Source: CADEED01 sp043747875 (lineage in GTDB: Bacteria > Pseudomonadota > Gammaproteobacteria > Steroidobacterales > Steroidobacteraceae). From it: a DNA stretch of 64,000 bases. Below, piece after piece: positions 61,601 to 64,000 of the stretch. Where the stretch lies: the NCBI GenBank assembly GCA_043747875.1, contig JAYTOI010000029.1, positions 1-64,000 on the forward strand, read 5' to 3'. The notes beneath the pieces were generated by a model, which was not told the DNA's origin, ran no database searches, and worked only from the letters and a program-made list of their open reading frames with translations. The translations under genes were made by a program, and so were the position numbers. Numbering within the stretch: the first letter of the stretch is position 1; every line of letters begins with the position of its first letter.

Positions 61601-61927
61601 CGCGCCCGACGGCACGGCGAGCACCGCCAGTTCGACGCCCACGCCGACGAGGTTGTTCTCGACCTCGACGGGCTGCGGCGCGTCCTCGCCGGCGTCGAGC
61701 ACGGACAGCGCTAGTTTGACGTCGGTGAGATCCTCATCGACGACCGCGACGAGGATGGCATCGTCTTCGACCGTGAGCTCGCGCGTTGCGACGTCGACCA
61801 GCGCGGTTGCGCTACGGGTGAGCGCCACGTCTTCGTTCAACACGGCCGTGCCGTCGGGCACGCTGACGTGCGGCGTGCATGCGGACAGTGTCAGCGCGGC
61901 GGTTACCAGGCAGAATCGTTGGAGCAT
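58619..61927 (-). CDS. CHAT-protease lipoprotein with TPR repeats (paralogue 3)
   Basis: A 1102-residue lipoprotein. Leader ends VTAALTLSACTPH (lipobox LSAC, Thr at +2). The N-terminal beta-domain (RELTVEDDAILVAVVDEDLT, VEVENNLVGVGVELAVL) matches paralogue 2. TPR repeats fill about residues 160-560 (AIVSQELGNLYQNRGDLQQA). The CHAT domain has predicted His in VVHFATHALADLR and Cys in VFLSACESAIG. It is the first gene of a five-gene operon. Paralogues 2 and 3 are very close to each other; paralogue 1 is more distant. Confidence 0.9.
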   Translation of the reverse strand: MLQRFCLVTAALTLSACTPHVSVPDGTAVLNEDVALTRSATALVDVATRELTVEDDAILVAVVDEDLTDVKLALSVLDAGEDAPQPVEVENNLVGVGVELAVLAVPSGARIRVTLTGPQDMTQPGKVHLTVRQYAGGADREEQLAAQIDAARAWTAATNSAFHTNDFKKTGLPEIQRAIDGFGAASGDKRLQAHAQLIRAKMLYLAGDPGEAHLQAQRAGTAFASLPKSDALNEARSKYVEAQALSRMTDDSEAKNPTAAEARAQATGTLVALSQPSSLFGPIERARAFDGLAQLDIGLMHADDANQHFEAASALYENQGHVAGVREIRCKQAMVLVDLGRFADGALAFDPLIPELDRISDPALRVDAYLSAGRGMSLSGRSDQATELFLKALPRAREFQLRVQEAIVSQELGNLYQNRGDLQQAHVFYDEALRITREEKDVTQHVWALMAAANVARLEGDLDRSFKLLEEAVSRASIPIAQVRSRFDLGVAYYTKEDYPAAIAQFRKSLSGDLQDPRHHAFTDVKTWFALAVIKQDGSTHKELAEASRLLGEALETSTRVRDDWRVISVLRSQAELDARLGKKTAALANFERALTLSQDFRARSASIEVRTTMLRDELGAFRGYLDNVLANVAKRGAGLPQPASAVEMVALRRLERARQMSFGALRVGPLDAASAARVDALLQDMGQKSLRIATLMQHDLAATDASELRALQLDMSRLHVELDHLRQSAAAKHVRAMTSPGAPPDWRALKPGTVQLSYAIGEEHVYALVRSAAGTRVTVLSTGRSDLEKQLAELSKLDAGVAPRDLEMALERVSAVLLPAGLLPRDSSAVEIVGEGRIASVPFPALRSPVDPRRPLVETHDIAMVTSLFNVDAAPRQKSARPLRFVALASGSGTYRAAAVADPVPRLQAATKEIRVAAALFEAREPSAKIKLLMGADGNAAALRDIWASGVDVVHFATHALADLRQPIASLLVLPATDANGKATYLTAGQVQGWHGDAELVFLSACESAIGPPQYASGMPGLQRAFLRAGARAVIATLAPIEDVLAQQFAEDFYTRFTSGQSAARALTDTQRAWLSPKPGASEAEQQRRRITALAHAYFAG

Positions 61928-61983
61928 CGTCGAGGCCTCCCGAGTGGCCGGGAAGCATAAAATAGATTGGCGCGGACGGGGTG

Positions 61984-62064
61984 GTTCCCGCAGTCGGCGA
62001 ACGCCGGCCAGTTGTTAGGGTCGTGATGCCGCTGGGACGCCTCGTGCAGGCGCCGCTGGCGGCG
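61984..62064 (-). pseudogene. Duplicated ygiQ C-terminal fragment
   Basis: Immediately after the yciI-like stop, the minus strand reads RRQRRLHEASQRHHDPNNWP. This matches KQRRLHKAFLRYHDPNNWPV of the ygiQ product encoded at 62902-62965, and even the DNA around CCAGTTGTTAGG is shared. About 25 codons are preserved, in the same orientation, then similarity fades. It is a partial, decayed copy of the ygiQ 3' region. Confidence 0.65.
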
Positions 62065-62065
62065 A

Positions 62066-62620
62066 CTACTTCTTTTTGCTGGGCTTCGATCTGGCGCGCG
62101 CGGGTTTGCGCTTGGCCGGCTTGGACTTGCGTTCGGCTTTGGCCGGCGCCTTCTTCGCCTGCGGTTTCGCCTTGACCTTCGCCTTCTGCTGGCGCTCGAT
62201 TTGCTTGCGCAGGCGCGCCTCGTGCTCGAGGTGTTCGGCCGTCACCGCTTCACCGAAATCCTCGATCTCGTAGAACGGGCGGATCTCCAGCACCCCCTCT
62301 TCGCCGGGCATCGGGTTCGGGCAGCGCTTCGCCCAGTCGATGGCCTCGTCCAGCGACTTCACCTGCCAGATCCAGAAGCCCGCCACCAGCTCCTTGGACT
62401 CCGCGAACGGACCGTCGACCACCGACACATTGCCGTCCGTGAACTTGATGCGTTTGGCGTGGCTGCTGGGCTTCAGTCCATCGCCCATCTGCAGGATGCC
62501 GGCTTTGACCAGTTGCTCGTTGTACTTGCCCATCTCCGTGAACATCTTTTGCATCTCTGCATCGGGCAAGAGGCCCCTCTCGCTGTTGGGCGTGGCTTTG
62601 ACGAAGACCATGACTTTCAT
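62066..62620 (-). CDS. YciI-like (DGPF) protein with a lysine-rich tail
   Basis: A 184-residue protein. The first 125 residues are a YciI/DGPF-type ferredoxin-like domain (KVMVFVKATPNSERGLLPDA, NVSVVDGPFAESKELVAGFW, YEIEDFGEAVTAEHL). The last 55 residues are an unusual Lys/Ala/Pro/Arg run (QKAKVKAKPQAKKAPAKAER and on to SKPSKKK) resembling histone-H1-like tails, which may bind nucleic acid. DGPF proteins are often linked to ECF sigma factors, and an ECF locus lies nearby. It lies between two ygiQ-derived sequences. Confidence 0.85.
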   Translation of the reverse strand: MKVMVFVKATPNSERGLLPDAEMQKMFTEMGKYNEQLVKAGILQMGDGLKPSSHAKRIKFTDGNVSVVDGPFAESKELVAGFWIWQVKSLDEAIDWAKRCPNPMPGEEGVLEIRPFYEIEDFGEAVTAEHLEHEARLRKQIERQQKAKVKAKPQAKKAPAKAERKSKPAKRKPARARSKPSKKK

Positions 62621-62704
62621 GGGGCGACTCCTTTGTATGTAAAGGATAGTCGATTGGGATGGCGGATTTTCGACCGCGCGGCAATCGACCGCGCGGGATC
62701 GACG

Positions 62705-64000
62705 TCAGCGGCTCTTGCGAGGCAGCTTGCCGGGCACTCTCGGCAACCCCGTGTGCTGCGTCTTGAACGGCCGATGCTGGCCACCGCCCCGCTTGCCTTC
62801 CTGCGCATCGCCCGTGCCGGCGGGTTGGTAGCCAGGCACCAACTGATTCTTCCCGTTGCCGATCAAATCGGCGCGGCCCATGCGTCGCAGTGCTTCGCGC
62901 AGCACCGGCCAGTTGTTAGGATCGTGATAGCGCAGGAATGCCTTGTGCAACCGGCGCTGCTTGATCCCCTTCGGAATCGTCACCTGTTCGCTTTCGCGCG
63001 TGACGCGCTTCAGCGGGTTCTTGTGGGTGTGATACATCGCGGTGGCCGTCGCCATCGGACCCGGCAGGAATGCCTGCACCTGATCCGCGCGGAAGCCGTT
63101 CTGCTTCAGCCACAACGCCAGCTCGAGCATGTCCTTGTCCGTGGTGCCCGGATGCGCGGCGATGAAATACGGGATCAGGTACTGCTCTTTCCCCGCCGCC
63201 TTGCTGTACTGGTCGAACAGCTCCTTGAATTTGTAATAGCTCCCGACACCGGGCTTCATCATCTTGCTCAGCGGCCCTTCGCCGATGGCCTCGGGCGCGA
63301 TCTTGAGATAGCCGCCGACGTGATGCTGGGCCAGCTCCTTCACATACTCCGGCGATTCGATGGCGAGGTCGTAGCGCACGCCGCTCGCGATCAGGATCTT
63401 CTTCACGCCCGGCAGCGCGCGCGCTTTCTTGTAGAGCTGGATCAACGCGCTGTGATCGGTGTTGAGGTTCGGGCAGATGCCGGGAAATACGCAGCTCGGG
63501 CGGCGGCAGGCGCTTTCGATTTCGCGCGACTTGCACGCAATGCGATACATGTTGGCGGTGGGTCCGCCGAGATCGCTGATGACACCGGTGAAGCCGGGCA
63601 CGGTGTCGCGCACCTTCTCGATCTCACGCAGCACCGACGCCTCGCTGCGATTCTGGATGATGCGTCCCTCGTGCTCGGTGATGCTGCAGAACGTGCAGCC
63701 GCCGAAGCATCCGCGCTGGATGGCGATGGAGAACTTGATCATCTTGTACGCGGGGATCTCGAGGTCGCCGTAGGACGGATGCGGCACGCGCGCGTACGGA
63801 AGATCGTAGATGGAGTCCATCTCTTTGGTCGCCAGGGGGATCGGCGGCGGGTTCAACCACACGTCGACGTCGCCATGGCGCTGCACCAGCGCCCGCGCGT
63901 TGCCGGGGTTGCTCTCGAGATGCAGGATGCGGTTGGCGTGGGCGTAGAGCACGGCGTCGGTGGTCACGCTCTCGAACGATGGCATGCGGATCACGCTGCG
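62705..64000 (-). CDS. ygiQ: YgiQ-family radical SAM protein (N-terminus beyond window)
   Basis: The C-terminal 431 codons of a YgiQ-family radical SAM protein; the frame continues past the window edge. The iron-sulfur motif is RGCFGGCTFCSITEHEG (CX3CX2C). Other conserved segments are VISDLGGPTANMYRIACKS, YLKIAPEAIGEGPLSKMMKP, IPYFIAAHPGTTDKDMLELA and LRYHDPNNWPVLREALRRMG, followed by a basic disordered tail. Full-length members have about 720-760 residues. The reaction is not known. Confidence 0.92.
   Translation of the reverse strand, partial: RSVIRMPSFESVTTDAVLYAHANRILHLESNPGNARALVQRHGDVDVWLNPPPIPLATKEMDSIYDLPYARVPHPSYGDLEIPAYKMIKFSIAIQRGCFGGCTFCSITEHEGRIIQNRSEASVLREIEKVRDTVPGFTGVISDLGGPTANMYRIACKSREIESACRRPSCVFPGICPNLNTDHSALIQLYKKARALPGVKKILIASGVRYDLAIESPEYVKELAQHHVGGYLKIAPEAIGEGPLSKMMKPGVGSYYKFKELFDQYSKAAGKEQYLIPYFIAAHPGTTDKDMLELALWLKQNGFRADQVQAFLPGPMATATAMYHTHKNPLKRVTRESEQVTIPKGIKQRRLHKAFLRYHDPNNWPVLREALRRMGRADLIGNGKNQLVPGYQPAGTGDAQEGKRGGGQHRPFKTQHTGLPRVPGKLPRKSR

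Noticed and set aside
1..64000. CRISPR arrays, rRNA operons, intact tRNAs, insertion sequences
   Set aside because: No regularly spaced direct repeats, no conserved rRNA segments, no full cloverleaf and no transposase or integrase gene were seen.

Overview
This 64 kb window is chromosomal DNA of a high-GC bacterium, most likely a gammaproteobacterium near the Steroidobacteraceae/Nevskiales/Xanthomonadales. That placement is inferred from the gene families present (RstA/RstB-type pair beside MipA and DUF3019, PA4780-type RIO kinase, YgiQ, MddA, lipase-chaperone homologue) and was not tested by phylogeny. I see no rRNA, no intact tRNA, no CRISPR array, no complete insertion sequence and no prophage. 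Most of the window is ordinary chromosome, but it carries an unusual concentration of ECF sigma factor loci and giant CHAT-domain lipoproteins.

Layout. 1-10 kb: an OxyR-like regulator (cut by the window edge), a secreted glycosidase-like protein, an exported Gfo/Idh oxidoreductase, a LysE exporter, a HAD hydrolase, a DUF1349 protein, a PAS histidine kinase, and a first ECF sigma/membrane anti-sigma pair. 10-22 kb: MddA, a frameshifted wHTH-TPR regulator, a PhoD phosphatase, a PhyH-like dioxygenase, an acyltransferase, a beta-propeller lipoprotein, a MipA-DUF3019-response regulator-kinase operon, and a PRC-barrel protein. 22-28 kb: a tight operon of ECF sigma, anti-sigma, CHAT-TPR lipoprotein and trypsin-like protease. 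28-35 kb: secreted proteins (CHRD with a VPLPA-type sorting tail, and a 1214-residue protein with two haem-c motifs and a VWD domain). 35-43 kb: a second CHAT-TPR lipoprotein divergent from BlaI, a BlaR1-type metallopeptidase with a 28-residue repeat tail, and a secreted protein made of the same repeats. 43-52 kb: signalling genes, two AbrB/PIN toxin-antitoxin pairs (one at 45.4-46.0 kb, one at 52.1-52.8 kb) and a DUF1800/DUF1501 export pair. 52-53.5 kb: an AT-richer decayed stretch with gene fragments and what looks like the 3' half of a tRNA-Thr. 53.5-55.2 kb: a lipase-chaperone-like protein and a PETase/cutinase-like polyester hydrolase. 55.4-62 kb: a five-gene operon of CHAT-TPR lipoprotein, ECF sigma, anti-sigma and two exported HEAT-repeat proteins. 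62-64 kb: a YciI-like protein and the 3' part of ygiQ.

The most interesting theme is three paralogous CHAT proteases (1086, 1102 and 1102 residues). All carry lipoprotein signals and keep the predicted His/Cys dyad. Each is coupled to a different control or effector module: sigma/anti-sigma plus serine protease, BlaI/BlaR1 plus repeat proteins, and sigma/anti-sigma plus HEAT proteins. They look like envelope-anchored protease signalling modules, a role I infer only from domains and gene order. A second, unexplained signal is a 7-bp motif, TAGWTAG (reverse complement CTAWCTA). It occurs about 29 times, several-fold more than base composition predicts, in all reading frames, between genes and at stop codons.
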